Part shown: one piece after another, positions 22,288-33,560 of the stretch
Position numbering within the stretch: position 1 is the stretch's first letter
Layout of the letters: every line of letters begins with the position of its first letter
NCBI GenBank assembly: GCA_030737875.1
Contig: CM060918.1
Span: 775,490,552 to 775,554,551, forward strand
Reading direction: 5' to 3'
DNA from: Allium sativum
Lineage: Eukaryota > Streptophyta > Magnoliopsida > Asparagales > Amaryllidaceae
Length of the DNA stretch: 64,000 nucleotides
Notes under the pieces: generated by a model
Told to the model about the DNA's origin: nothing
Database searches by the model: none
What the model saw: the letters and a program-made list of their open reading frames with translations, nothing else
Position numbers and translations under genes: made by a program

Positions 22288-25200
22288 ATGTCGGATAATC
22301 ACTCCCCTTCAAGATCTAACACAGAGACGGATCCCGAGGTGTCTGAGCACCGCAACCCTGAGGTCCCTCCAATTAACCCAAGGGGCGAGGATTCAGGATC
22401 TGAATATGAGGCAGAAACAGAATCAAATCTGTCTGAAAGTACCTCGCTTGATGAAGAATCGGAGGTAGATGGCCGAGCTCCTGACGAAGTCCCCGGTGCC
22501 ATAGAAATAGAGAAATTCACAGACTCTCTAGCTTCCAAGCTCGACGACATAAAGCTTAAGAGAATTTGCTTGAGACATGGGATTCCCTGGGAAGATGTGA
22601 GGACACCCGGCGGCGAAGATAAACCTCACTTAGCTCCGGAAGGATATATGACAGTCAGCCGACTCATCTGTTGGGTAGGAGCTATTCCTCCGTTTCCTCC
22701 GATCGTGATTGAGACCTTAAAACGATTGGGTATCGCTCCGATGGAGCTCCATCCCAATGCCTACGCAGCTCTATACACTCTATATATCGCATACGCAGAA
22801 ATCCTGCATACCGAGCTTACATTTAAAGATTTAAAATTCTTTTATCTTTTCAAGCACCGCTCCTCGGCAACCCCAAATTTCTCTTTCTTCGAATCGGTAG
22901 CGAATAGGAAGGTTCTGTATGACGGATACAACAACATAGGGGATCCCAAGGCTGATTGGTTCTATATAAAGAGACAGGCTGGGTGCTCAAGAAGATGGCT
23001 TAAATCAAGTAAACTTTAATCTTTTGACTGAATATCTTGCTTAAGAAATCGAAGCATTAACATTCCCCCTTCTTCTTTTTCTTAAGAAGATCACGTCTTT
23101 CCCAAGACGGAAGGCTTGGTATACAATAATCGATTGTCTATTCTTCTACAAAGCAGATCCGATTTTCTAAGGATCAAGAAGTGCATCACTGACGAGAATC
23201 TTCACAAGCATTTCCTTCTGGATATAAGGTTTGGACTTGGTGCAGGCGGCAAACCCTACAAATACGTGCCCCCAACGGAGGGAGAAGGAACATCACAGGC
23301 AGCAGAAAAAACTAAATTCCGTAAGAGTCCTTCCCCGATAATCATCCAGGACGACGAGGACCTAAACATATATAGAGGAGATGAGGCCCGTGTGACAAGT
23401 CTAAGGAAATCCCATTTTCTCCAGGGGGTTTCCCCTCAAGGACTTCTCTTCTGATCGAACCTGCTGCTCCCGATGATTTGACAGAAGAACAGCTATTTAA
23501 AGAGCTGAGCAAAATTCCTTTGCCTGATGATGTATACACAGAGGGGGACTTTGAAGGGGAGTCATTTTTCCCTGCTTCTGAGGAAACCACCGTTCCAATT
23601 GGAGGACAAGAAACTACTCAGATGAGCCTGACTTCAGGCCCGGGTCTGTTAGGGGAAATTATATGGGACGCACAAATCACACGCACTGCCTGACCCCACA
23701 CTTTTGTATCAACAGTATTCAAGATTTTTATATGCTCTTTTTCCTTTTGCAGGAACGATGTCTCGCAGGCGGTCTTATTCTTATCGCTCTCTTCATGAAG
23801 GCACACCCAGTCTTCATCCCAATCCCGAGCGTTCTCGCGGCCTTTCTCACAAGCCTACTTCTTCGCAATCCCGGTCTCCACCAAAATCAACCTCTGGCAA
23901 GCTTCCCAGTTATTCGGTGCCACCTATAGGGGGAAAACAACTTCCTAAAGAGCTAACCCCTCCAAAGGGTGCACCCTCTCACAGCAGGTCGTCGAAAAGA
24001 CACTACGAGCCCAAGGATAATGCAAGGATCCAATCAAGGATTCTGAGAAGGAGAAAAGTGGCGTTGTCCCTTCCAACTAGCAAGATTTGTTTTCCCCCGG
24101 GTCACGAGATTACATCCATGGTACTGAGACTCAGGCTAAGTTGTAAAAGTTGCGAGAACAATTCCCTAACATCTTCTTCGAAAGGATGATGTTTGTTCCA
24201 GCCTTGGAACTAGTCCCTAAGAACTGGGATACTGAAGTCATCGGGCACATTCGCCATGTAGCCAGGCAGTATGAAGTAATGAAGAAACATGCGGTTAATC
24301 TTTCAGAGGTCATCCGAACACTTGAGATGGAAGCACATAGATCCAAGGTGAAGATAGATAACAATGAGAGGGCTAGGACAAAAATGGAGAAGGACTTGGA
24401 AGACGCTCAATCCCAACTTGCCTTAGCACGGAGAGATGCTGAAAATTATAAGACTGAATTGGAGAATGCTAAGAAAAGCTTTCATTCTGAACTCGATTCA
24501 AATAGTCAAGAGAAAATGGCCTTAAAGAAGGAGGTAGAAGATCTTAAAATGGCCAACATTGAGTTGAAGACGGCACAGGGCCATTTCGAAGCCGAGAGAG
24601 CTGCTTGGGAGGAAGAAAAAGCAAGTTTGAGAGAAAGTCTAGCTTTGGCTGAAGCAGAGAAGGTGATTTTAAATGATCAAGTCGCGAAGGCGGAGAGGCG
24701 CGTGGCTGTTGCCGAAAAGAATGTTGAAAGTGCCATTGAGATGGCTACTGCTTCTAACAACAAGCTCCTCGAGAGAGAAAAGGATATCGAATGGTTTGAA
24801 GAGATGATTTTTGACTTCCTCGGCCACGCCCTCAAAACCCGTAAAATCTCGTGGATCCCGGACTACCACGTTACTTTAGCCAACTTGTGGGATGCCATCG
24901 TCGAGGGTGAGAAGCAGAGGTTAGGAGTTGAAGAGATTGACGAAGATGAGCTGATGAAGACCATTCTAAGGGATAACGAGCCCGAGGATCTGGCAGAAGG
25001 CCGACGTCTAATTCAAGAAGAAATGGAGAAAGAGAGGACCCTGGCTAAGGGCAAAAACAAGATTGATGAAGGTTCGAGCTCAGTTGTAGAGCCCAAGGCC
25101 TACGGAGTCGAGGAATACAGTCCTGATGATCCATTGATTCCTTTGGGCCTGACTCCTGTGGTTGTCGGAGCTTCTGCAGCTAGCCTAAATGGAAGATTAG

Positions 25201-25904
25201 CGGAAGGTATTTCCCTCTTTTCCCCACAATTTGTCAAAGCAATTATGAGTTGTCGTCGTCTGGTAGAGCAACCAATTGAATTAATAACATGTGTTCCCCA
25301 TAATACAGATGGCGAGCCCGTCGATAAGGATGTCGAGAAGAGGACAGAGGCGGAGAAGATTGCCGTCTCGCCTAGCGCCGGTGTTGATATACCGAAGCAG
25401 GCTGAGGGTACAATAGCAGAGAAGGGCGTCCTGGCACCCAGTGCTGATGCTCCCAAGGATGATGAAACCATCGAGGCCTTGAAAGATATGGACGGGCGCC
25501 ATGTAGAGGATGAGAAGGATACAATTAGTACCAAAGAAGCCAAAGACGATGACGACGAAACTTTGGCTAACAGAAAAGCTAGGCAGGAAAAGCAGCTGGC
25601 TTTAAACAAGGTGGGACAAGAGCCTTTGAACATAGCTCCTATCTCAGAGTTTAATCCCAAAACTGGGATGGTTCTGAAACTCTAGCCCAAATCCATTAGC
25701 AAACAGCTTCATTTTGCGAACCCTGATGATTTCCCAGCTTCCTTGACTGATAAAAGAAAGAGAAAGGAGGTGGAGGAGGAGTCTTCTGATGAGTCAGACG
25801 TTCCTCTTATAGACAAACGGAAAAGAAAGAAGGGTGATCAATCCAAAACTGACAAGGCGAAGCTGGAGAAGCAGAAACAGGAGAAGAATTCCAAGCGTAA
25901 ATAG
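22288..25904 (+). pseudogene. Element B antisense eORF, three exons, unit 1 (near-intact)
   Basis: Exon 1 is 22288-23008, intron 1 is 23009-23089, exon 2 is 23090-23643, intron 2 is 23644-23752 (GTCTGT...TTTTGCAG) and exon 3 is 23753-25904. Splice phases agree at both junctions (phase 1). Domain order: acidic Ser-rich N terminus (about 1-75); Transposase_28-like domain (about 75-240; GYMTVSRLICWVGAIPPFPP, LHPNAYAALYTLYIAYAEIL); linker; Arg/Ser-rich stretch at the start of exon 3 (MSRRRSYSYRS); long coiled coil (about 24300-24780); conserved domain with FDFLGHALKTRKISW and EEIDEDELMKTILR; acidic tail; basic end (KRKRKKG). The total would be about 1,100 residues. Lesions: a one-base loss near 23392, another near 24020, a stop near 24143, and TAG 25683-25685. 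It runs against pol. Its biochemical function is unknown; localisation to the nucleus is only suggested by the basic tail. Confidence 0.8.
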
Positions 25905-26299
25905 GATATTGTCGCTTGTCTATATTTTGTCTTTAGGCTTCCCACTGGCCAGGAAATGTAATTATGAGACTGACCCTTATTTTGTTTTAGGTTGTTTTTC
26001 ACTTTGTAGGCTTGCAGTTTATAAATGAAAGTTTATCTCTTTTGCATCATCGTGTACCTGCATTAAATAAATTTTTCATGCTTAGTCATAAATCATTTGA
26101 TTATAACTACAAATCAGTCAAGCAACCAAAGGAAAAATTTAAAAATTTCCATGCTGTATCAAGGTTCATGCGTATATGTATATGGCCTGTTAACGTAGCG
26201 CCTGACTAGGGCTTATTAAGAATTGATTAGCTTTGTTTGCACATTGCCCCCTATTACTGAATATGGGGGACTTAGAGAATTTAGTAAGATAGCTGTCCT
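25905..26299. other. 3' flank of eORF B, unit 1
   Basis: T-rich sequence following the eORF stop, with likely polyadenylation-type AATAAA-like strings (near 26066). No gene is seen. Confidence 0.45.
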
Positions 26300-27060
26300 T
26301 ATGGTGCTGAGTTTCCGGCACCTTTCTCAGCGCTTAATCATAGACTCTCTTATACTCTCCTGGCGGTCGCCGAGGTTAGAGTTTGAATTCAGCAGTTCAG
26401 TCGCTCCCCGATCCTTCAGTGGGGCAAGAGCTCTTTCTCAGCGCTCAGCCGGAGACGCTTTTATACTCTCTCTCTGTTCCATAGAGATAGAATTCGAGCT
26501 TAGCAGTTCAATCGTTCCCCGATCCTTCAGCGGGGCAAGAGCTCTTTCTCAGCGCTCAGTCGGAGACACTTTTATTCTCTCTCTGCTCTGGAGAGTTAGA
26601 GTTCGAGCTCAGCAGTTCAATCGCTCCCCCATCCTTCAGCGGAGCAAGAGCTCTTTCTCAGCGCTCAGTCGGAGACACTTTTATACTCTCTCTCTCTCTG
26701 GAGTGTTAGAGTTCGAGCTCAGCAGTTCAATCGCTCCCCGATCCTTCACCGGGGCAAGAGCTCTTTCTCAGCGCTCAGTCGGAGACACTTTTATACTCTC
26801 TCTGCTCTGGAGAGTTAGAGTTCGAGCTCAGCAGTTCAATCGCTCCCCGATCCTTCAGCGGGGCAAGAGCTCTTTCTCAGCGCTCAGTCGGAGACGCTTT
26901 TATACTCTCTCTGCTCTGGAGAGTTAGAGTTCGAGCTCAGCAGTTCAATCGCTCCCTGATCCTTCAGCGGGGCAAGAGCTCTTTCTCAGCGCCCAGTCGA
27001 AGACGCTTTTATACTCTCCTGGCAGTCGCCGAGGTTAGAGTTACGTCAATGCGGTTCCGA
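26300..27060. repeat. 109-bp minisatellite in the 3' UTR of B, unit 1 (7 copies)
   Basis: The string CTCTTTCTCAGCGCTCAG recurs at about 26321 (degenerate), 26431, 26542, 26651, 26761, 26870 and 26979, spacing 109-111 bp. Each unit contains two small inverted repeats: CCCCGATCCTTCAGCGGGG and ACTCTC...GGAGAGT. It lies between the ends of two opposing genes (eORF and pol). Hypervariable tandem repeats in this 3' UTR position are known for Tat/Ogre elements and can seed satellites. The 234-codon frame across it is an artefact of the repeat. Confidence 0.9.
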
Positions 27061-27326
27061 TCATGGTACACCGCCATGACTCACGGAGATCGCCTTCATG
27101 TCCGTTATGCTCTCGCTCGGCTCTGGAGAGTTAGAGCGCTATCAATGATATGATTTACTTTATCGCACCCTTAGATTTTTGACTGGTGACTGCTTTCCAT
27201 TCTGATGGAAGGCACCTATAATTATACGCTTCTGTGATCGTTGCATGGTTCACAACAATTTCCATAAAAATAGAATGGCAGATAAAAAATAGTGCAATAA
27301 AGGTAAACGACACACAATATTTTTAT

Positions 27327-27359
27327 AGTGGTTCAGTCGAATCATGACCTACGTCCACT
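27327..27359 (-). other. Covarying hairpin downstream of pol B, unit 1
   Basis: AGTGG and CCACT form the outer stem and GTC/GAC the inner stem, with conserved TTCA and CTACGT between the stems. It lies 92 bp downstream of the integrase stop and repeats the LTR hairpin with different inner base pairs. The following bases (ATAAAAATATTGTGTGT on the - strand) also resemble LTR sequence. Confidence 0.75.
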
Positions 27360-27450
27360 TTATAATTTTTGCTTAAGAAATCGGACTATTCTAGGCAAGT
27401 CGTGCCTTATACATGGTCCTTAATAAAGCAAAAGAACAGATCTGACATCT

Positions 27451-30400
27451 TTACGTTAGATACGGCCGTAAATGTTGAGCGTTCCATGCTCTGGGGATTT
27501 CTTTTCCATCTACGGTCGCTAGCTTGAAAGTTCCATTATCAAGCTTGCACAGAATAGAGTATGGTCCTTCCCACTTCGCGCCCATATGTGTTGGGGCTAG
27601 GAAGACACGTTTCAGAACCAAGTCTCTGGGTTCGAAGGTTCGGGCTCGAACCTTTTTCTTGTAGTATCGAGCGACCTGTTGCTTGCATCTCAAGGCACGC
27701 AGGTCTGCTTCGTCCCTCTTTTCTTCGATCATATCCAGGGATTCAAGGAGCAATTCGTTATTAGTCATCGGATCGTAATAAGTCACTCGGTGAGAAGATA
27801 CTTTTATTTCAACCGGGATGACTGCTTCTGCTCCAAAAGCAAGGGAGAAGGGGGTATGGCCTGTTGCCGATTTATATGTTGTCCTGTAGGCCCATAGTGC
27901 TAAGGGTAATTCATCAACCCACATGGCTCTGGCCCGTTTCAGTCTTCTTTTCAGAATAGACTTAATCACTTTATTCGCCGCTTCGACCTGTCCGTTCAAT
28001 TGCGGATGCACCACAGAGGTGTACCGTTTCTCAGTGTGGTATTTCTGGCAAAAGTCTCTGAATTCAGTGCTATCGAACTGAGTTCCGTTGTCAGTTATAA
28101 CAATCTTTGGAATCCCAAATTGACAGATGATGTTTCTAACGACGAAATTGATCACTCGTTTGGTTGTGATTGTAGTCAGTGGCTCAGCCTCGACCCACTT
28201 AGTGAAGTAATCTATGGCTACAATAGCGAACTTTGCCCCGCCCTTAGCTATGGGAAGACTTCCGATGATATCAATTCCCCACATAGCGAAAGGCCAAGGA
28301 CTCGTCATCATTTTTAACTGACTAGGAGGTGCTCTAGGTATTTTTGAAAATCCCTGGCATGCATCACATCGTCGTGCGTACTTCGCCGCATCTTTGTTTA
28401 TGGTAGGCCAGAAATAACCATGTCGCAACACCTTTTTCGCCAATGTTTGCCCTCCAGTGTGATCGCCGCATTCACCTTCATGTACTTCTTGCAGCACACG
28501 CTTGATATCGTCATGAGCTATACACCGGAGAAGGGGCATCGAAAATCCTTGTCTGTAAAGAACTCCGCCTTGCAGAACGTATCGGGAAGCTTTACGAATT
28601 ACTTTACGCCTCTCGCTTTTCTTGGTCGGAAGCGCTCCATTCATCAAGAAATTCTTTAGAGGGGTCATCCATGACTCCCTTTCTGGTTCCGTCTCTAGTA
28701 CTGGATCAATTTCCATCTGATCTATACTAGGAGACCGAAGTAATTCAACTGGGGCTAGCCCGGTCTCTTCAGGATCGTCAGAACTAGCCATCTTTGCCAA
28801 CTTTTCCGCCTGCTGATTCTCTGACCGTGGAATATGAGATATGCTGTAGTGATCGAAGCCGTTCAGCAACTCCTTTACCCTCCAAGTATATAATCAATCT
28901 TGGGCTTTTGGCTTGGAATTTTCCCGTGACCTGGTTTACAACTAACTTGGAGTCGCAAAAGATGTCTAGCTTTGTAATTTCCAACTCCTTTGCGATCCTT
29001 AGCCCGACTATCAGGGCTTCATATTCGGAGTCGTTGTTAGTGGTGTGAAACTCCATCCGGATAGCATAGGATATCAACCGTTTCTCGGGAGTTTCAAGCA
29101 CAATTCCAGCGCCGGATCTCTTTTCATTCCTAGCGCCATCAGTATACAATCTCCAGGCACTAGGGTCGAGAAGCAACTTTGAGGGGTTAACTTCTTCGTT
29201 CGTACTATCGTCCTCTGGGACAGTAAACTCTGCTATGAAGTCGGCTATCGCTTGCCCCCGTATTGACCGCCGGGGTTGAAAGTTCAGATCAAATTGACTC
29301 AACTCAATGTTCCACTTGAGTAGCCTTCCAGACGCTTCTGGTCTTTATAGAACTTTCTTGAGTGGATGATCAGTGTATACGGTAATGGGATGAGCCTGAA
29401 AATAATGTCGAAGCTTTCTAGAGGCGATCAGCAAACTATACGCCAACTTTTCTATCCTTGGATAATTACGCTCTGCTGCCGTCAATTTTTTGCTCACGTA
29501 ATACACAGGTCTTTGAACTACATCTTCTTCTCTCACCAATGCTGAGCTGATCGCGTGAGACGACACTGCCAAGTACATGAATAAGTCCTCGTGATCCATC
29601 GGCTTAGATAATATCGGAGGTTTCTCCAGGTGTCTCAGTAAGTTCTGAAACGCTTCTACGCAGTCAGGCGTCCATTTGAAGTGGCGTTTTCCTCGCTTTA
29701 TCAATTCGAAGAATGGGATGCATTTGTCCGTAGCCCTGGAGATAAATTTGCTTAGTGCGGCTACTTTCCCTGCAAGGCTTTGCACATCTTTATTCTGCCT
29801 AGGTTCCTGAATGTCTCTGATTGCTGTGATCTGGTCTGGATTAATCTCAATCCCACGAGAACTGACGATGAATCCCAAGAATTTTCCGGAGGCGACCCCG
29901 AATGAACATTTTGTTGGGTTGAGTTTCATCCCGTACTTTCGAAGAATGTTGAACATCTCTGCCAAGTTTGTAGTGTGAATGGAGGATTGCCTGGATTTAA
30001 CCAACATGTCGTTGACGTATAATTCCATTGTTTTCCCAATCTGGGTATAGAACATTATGTTCACTAACCATTGATATGTAGCGCCCGCGTTCTTCAAGCC
30101 AAAGGGCATTACCACATAGCAATATAATCCCAGATCCGTAATAAAGCTAGTGTGTTCTTGATCTGGAATGTGCATTTGAATCTGGTTATATCCTGAATAA
30201 GCATCCATAAAGGAGAGAAGTTCATGGCCCGCCGTTGAGTCCACCAACTGATCGATCCGGGGTAACGAAAAACTATCTTTTGGGCAGGCTTTATTCAAAT
30301 CCGAGAAATCGATACACGTTCGCCACTTCCCGTTGGCCTTCTTTACCAGGATTGGATTTGAAATCCAGTCTGGATAGATTGAGTCTCTGATAAATCCATT

Positions 30401-30780
30401 ACTTTTAGCTTTCCAACTTCTTTCAAGGCAGCGGACCTCTCTGGGCCCAGCATTTGCCTTTTTTGTTTTACCGGAGGATGCTTAGGGTTAATGCTTAATG
30501 AATGACTCATGGTTGATGGAGATATACTGCACATGTCTGCATGGGTCCAAGCAAATACATCCAAATTATTTTTCAAGAAATTCGTCAGTTCTTTAGCTAA
30601 ATTCGAATTTAACTGGGATCCAATCTTAAGGACCTTCTCTGGGTCACTATCATCGATCAGTACATCCACAGTTGTCTCGTTGGGAGTCGCCATTCTGCCC
30701 CCAGGTTCTTTTTCCTCTCTGGGATCTATATCCTCAGGCAATTCTCTGGGCGACTCTCCTACGGTTACTCTCTTTAATTG
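27451..30780 (-). pseudogene. pol: Element B pol, unit 1 (RT-RNaseH-aRNaseH-integrase)
   Basis: Frames in order: 30741-30343 (RT N terminus), 30298-29345 (RT palm and Ty3-type RNase H), 29302-28784 (aRNase H: LYTDGA, SEYEAL, CDSKLVV) and 28869-27451 (end of aRNase H and integrase). Integrase has the H/H/C/C zinc region (HEGECGDHTGG, CDACQ), core Asp in WGIDIIGS and ITDNGTQF, and Glu in NGQVEAANK; it ends with an IPRAWNAQHLRPYLT-type tail. The RT motif is YVND instead of YVDD, a catalytic Asp loss. A TAA stop lies between the two RNase H domains (near 29343), shared with unit 2, and a two-base loss breaks the frame near 28880. The element cannot make active RT. Confidence 0.9.
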
Positions 30781-30783
30781 CTA
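30775..30783 (-). promoter_or_regulatory. Leaky-stop context TAG CAA TTA at protease/RT junction, B unit 1
   Basis: The protease frame ends EETL-TAG at 30783-30781 and the pol frame continues in the same phase with CAA TTA AAG. The motif matches the tobamovirus-type readthrough context (stop followed by CARYYA). Translation past it would give a Gag-PR-Pol fusion. Function is inferred from the motif and its conservation in A and B. Confidence 0.7.
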
Positions 30784-33556
30784 TAAGGTTTCCTCCCTTG
30801 CGGGGGGAGAAGCGCCCTTGGTTTCTATGTCCCCTCCATTGAGGAGTAGTTTTAGCTCTGCAACATAACATGCTCGTGCGGCAACCTGATCTCCTCTGAC
30901 AATACCAACACCAGCTTCCATAGGAAATTTCAAAAATAAGCACCAGAGGGCTATACAGGCTCTAAACTTTGCGAGGGCCGGTCGGCCCAAGAAGGCATTA
31001 TAGGGTGATTCAATGTCCAAAACCACGAAGGGAAGGATTCTCACTCTCTAGCGTTCTCCTTCCCCAAGCGTAACTGGTAGCTCTACATAACCCATTGGAG
31101 CGGTGGATGCTCCGTTAAATCCACGGATCCATCCCCGACAGGGCTTCAAGTCTTTTATCTCGAGATTCATCTAGTCGAATGTCTTTTTGAAAAGAATGTT
31201 GATGGAACTCCCGTTATCCACCAAGACTTTATGAACAGTGGCCGGGCCAATAGGTACTGTGATTACAAATGGATCTTCAGTCGGAGCATGGACTCCAATG
31301 CTTTCTCGTTCGCGGAAAACGACATCGTCGGACATTATCTTTTGTTGCTTTACCGGGACGTTGTCCTCAGGGTTGCTACACTCCCCTACCTCGAGGTGTT
31401 GCTTGGCTGCATTGACATACTGATCCAATGCCTTGGAACCGTGTCCGGCGAGATAAAGCCCTCCGATTATGGTATTGATACCAAGGTCCTTTCCCTTTTG
31501 CTGGGCAGTTGGCCTGACAGCAGGTTGATTCTGGTTCTGATTTGGGGCCTGTACGGCTTGCCCCCTGTTTCTAGGTGTCACTCTTTATTCATCCAATTTC
31601 CCTTCTCGGAGAAGCCTCTCGACTACATCTCTTAGGTGACGACATTCATTTGTCGAATGGCCATGAATCTGATGAAAGAGACAAAACTTCCCCGTTTCAC
31701 GTTCTTTCTCCGTTGACTCTCTGGGAGGAGGCCTTTTATTTTGGAGGACGTTGTATGAATCCATGAAGATATTCTCCAAAGTATCGTTTATTGGCGTATA
31801 ACTCTCAAAAGACCTGGGACGAGTCCTTCTCTGGGAGTCGTTCCCTCGATTCCTCTTCCGGTTGTTGCCATTACTGTTATTATCATTGTTTCCTGACTGA
31901 TGATCACCTGATTCCGATTTCCGACATTAACCTCGACCTTCCCCGAGTTGTCTCCTGTCTGCTTAATGGCGACATTGCTCTGGATTTCCTCTTTATCGGC
32001 CGTTTTTGCCTTTCGGTTAGCATATACTTCCTCCCGGCGTAAGTGTACGTTAGCTTTTTCGTAGAATAACTCTCTAGTATGGGGTGGCTTGCCGGCCAGA
32101 TATATCCCAAATTCGGTGACTTTATCTGCCCCATCAATTAGGGTTGCCATAACAGTTGGCTCATGAGGATCTTTGACTTCAGTAGCGGCCAGGTTGAAAC
32201 GGTCTAGATACACCCTCAAACTCTCGCCTGGTCGTTGCTTGACAAGGAATAATTCAATTACACTCTTCGTCTTTTGTGCACAGATGCGGAACTGCTCCAC
32301 AAACCTTTCACTCAACTGCCTGAAGCCGGAAATTGATCTTGCTGGTAAGCGAGTAAACCATAATAATGCTATATCCTCCAAGAATATGGGAAATGCTTTG
32401 CACTTGACAGCGTTAGAAGCTGCGGCAGCGGTCATTGACCAAGAATATCTCATCAGATGCTGGACGGGATCAGATCTACCCGCGTAACGATTCATCTACG
32501 GCATGTTGAAGCGCCTCGGGAACGTCGCATCTAAAATGTCATCAGTGAAAGGGGTGTGACTGCGGTCAATTCCCCAATCTTCATTCCATTGTCCACGGCT
32601 ATCTGCCAGAATTTGATGGATCATGGCTGCAGCATTTTCACTGGTCAGTGGAGGCTCGGGGTCAGCGCTTCTTGCTCTGTGGGGTTCTCTAATCTCTCTT
32701 CCAGGAGTGGTCACGAAATCTGGGGCTCGGATTGGGCTTCGTTGCCCCCTGTTACCATGAGCATTTGTACGGCGACGGGGCTGAGGTAGTCTGTTCTGTA
32801 CAGGGCTGTCCACACCTCGAGCTCTGGGAGTTGTGGCATGATCGTTCACATTGCGGTTTGAGAGCCCTGCACCCAGTGCCTCTTCTTCCCATGATGGCAG
32901 GGTTCCAAATCGAAGCTGCTCTATATTTTCAGGCCTCTCGTATAGTCGCCGCGGAGGTCTCGGCGATTCCTCTGACGAAGAAGAGTATTCTGGGGTGAGC
33001 AGACGGATTGGGGGCGTCCTTTGCCTTGCGAGATCATTAAGCCTTCTATCCATAGCGGTCAAGTTCTGTCGCAGAACGGAGCTCTCCTGCCTTTGAGCAG
33101 CCAATTCATCAAACAACCTCTCCCACATTTCGGAAAAGCGAGAGAGACCCCCCTCAGTAACGGGAGCAGAAGGGTCATATTGATCATCATCATTTTCTCT
33201 TATGCGCAAAGAGATTGAGCCAGGTCGAGCGGAGGGGCCAGGACGGCAGGAGCGAGCCATAGGTTCCTTTCCAGGCCGAGTTGTAGTCTGGTCATCAATT
33301 CGGATTGCTGTAGATCGAGATCGGTGGCTCGCAGCGCCCCCCTGGGATCGGTTCGTGGTCACGGTATGCGAAGGATTCGGGGCGTTATCACGGGATCGAG
33401 TAACAACCCCTCCAGCTTCGCGGTTCGCAGCGCCACCCTCAAGTCGGATCGTGGCACCTAAATTGGTTCGGGTCGCCCCCTGTCCTCGCGATCCGTGACC
33501 TCCTCAACGACCTGCTCGTGTGCACTTTCGCCAACCATTTCATTCGCGACTTAAAT
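30781..33556 (-). pseudogene. gag: Element B gag-protease, unit 1
   Basis: Gag: the N-terminal region, rich in Arg, Ser and Pro, is in 33556-32600. The retrotransposon-gag domain (PFTDDILDATFPRRFNMP, then the FPIFLEDIALLWFTRLPA region) is in about 32600-32060. The zinc-knuckle variant CLFHQIHGHSTNEC (C-x2-H-x5-H-x4-C) is near 31640-31690. Protease: VLVDNGSSINILF with the D-x-G-S-S active site is near 31190-31235. Stops include TAG between MP and MNRYAG (32496-32498), and frames shift near 31790 and 31580. The true N terminus is lost: TAA appears two codons before the first shared residue because of the fusion to D at 33551-33558. Confidence 0.85.
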
Positions 33557-33560
33557 AAGT
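33551..33560. other. Junction of element B gag with element D (unit 1/unit 2)
   Basis: Gag B sequence ends at about CGACTTAAAT and element D begins at AAGTATCATGG. The same junction recurs at 51818-51827. The parental D sequence (15101-15118) reads TATAAATAAATAAAAGTA, so the join overlaps a TAAAT(A)A string, as expected from end joining at short homology. Confidence 0.8.

Larger units (their letters stand above)
15114..33556. repeat. Tandem unit 1 (18,443 bp) of the D/A/B composite
   Basis: The order is D fragment, LTR A, leader A, 5' part of eORF A, LTR B, leader B, eORF B, 109-bp repeats, pol B, gag-pro B. It is followed at 33557 by the same D sequence that begins it. Against unit 2 it shows scattered substitutions (a few percent by eye) and is about 176 bp longer, including one extra 109-bp repeat and a 42-bp duplication. 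The divergence argues against a simple duplicated-assembly error. Confidence 0.9.
20036..33556 (-). mobile_element. Element B, unit 1: Tat-lineage retrotransposon lacking its 5' end
   Basis: It comprises the 3' LTR, polypurine tract, antisense eORF, 109-bp repeats, pol and gag-protease. The 5' LTR, primer-binding site and start of gag are absent, because at 33551-33558 the sequence changes to element D. B inserted into the eORF of A at GGCGC; the preceding bases 20031-20035 keep that target sequence. Both elements have the same orientation. Confidence 0.9.

Noticed and set aside
25100..25660. Ser-rich - strand frame of 186 codons (and 43387-44076 in unit 2)
   Set aside because: Exact shadow of the eORF B coding strand, whose acidic and Ala-rich codons read as Ser/Ala-rich on the other strand.
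26223..26927. 234-codon frame with repeated Arg/Ser-rich blocks
   Set aside because: It is a translation of the 109-bp minisatellite; the same happens at 44597-45122. No start context or homology.
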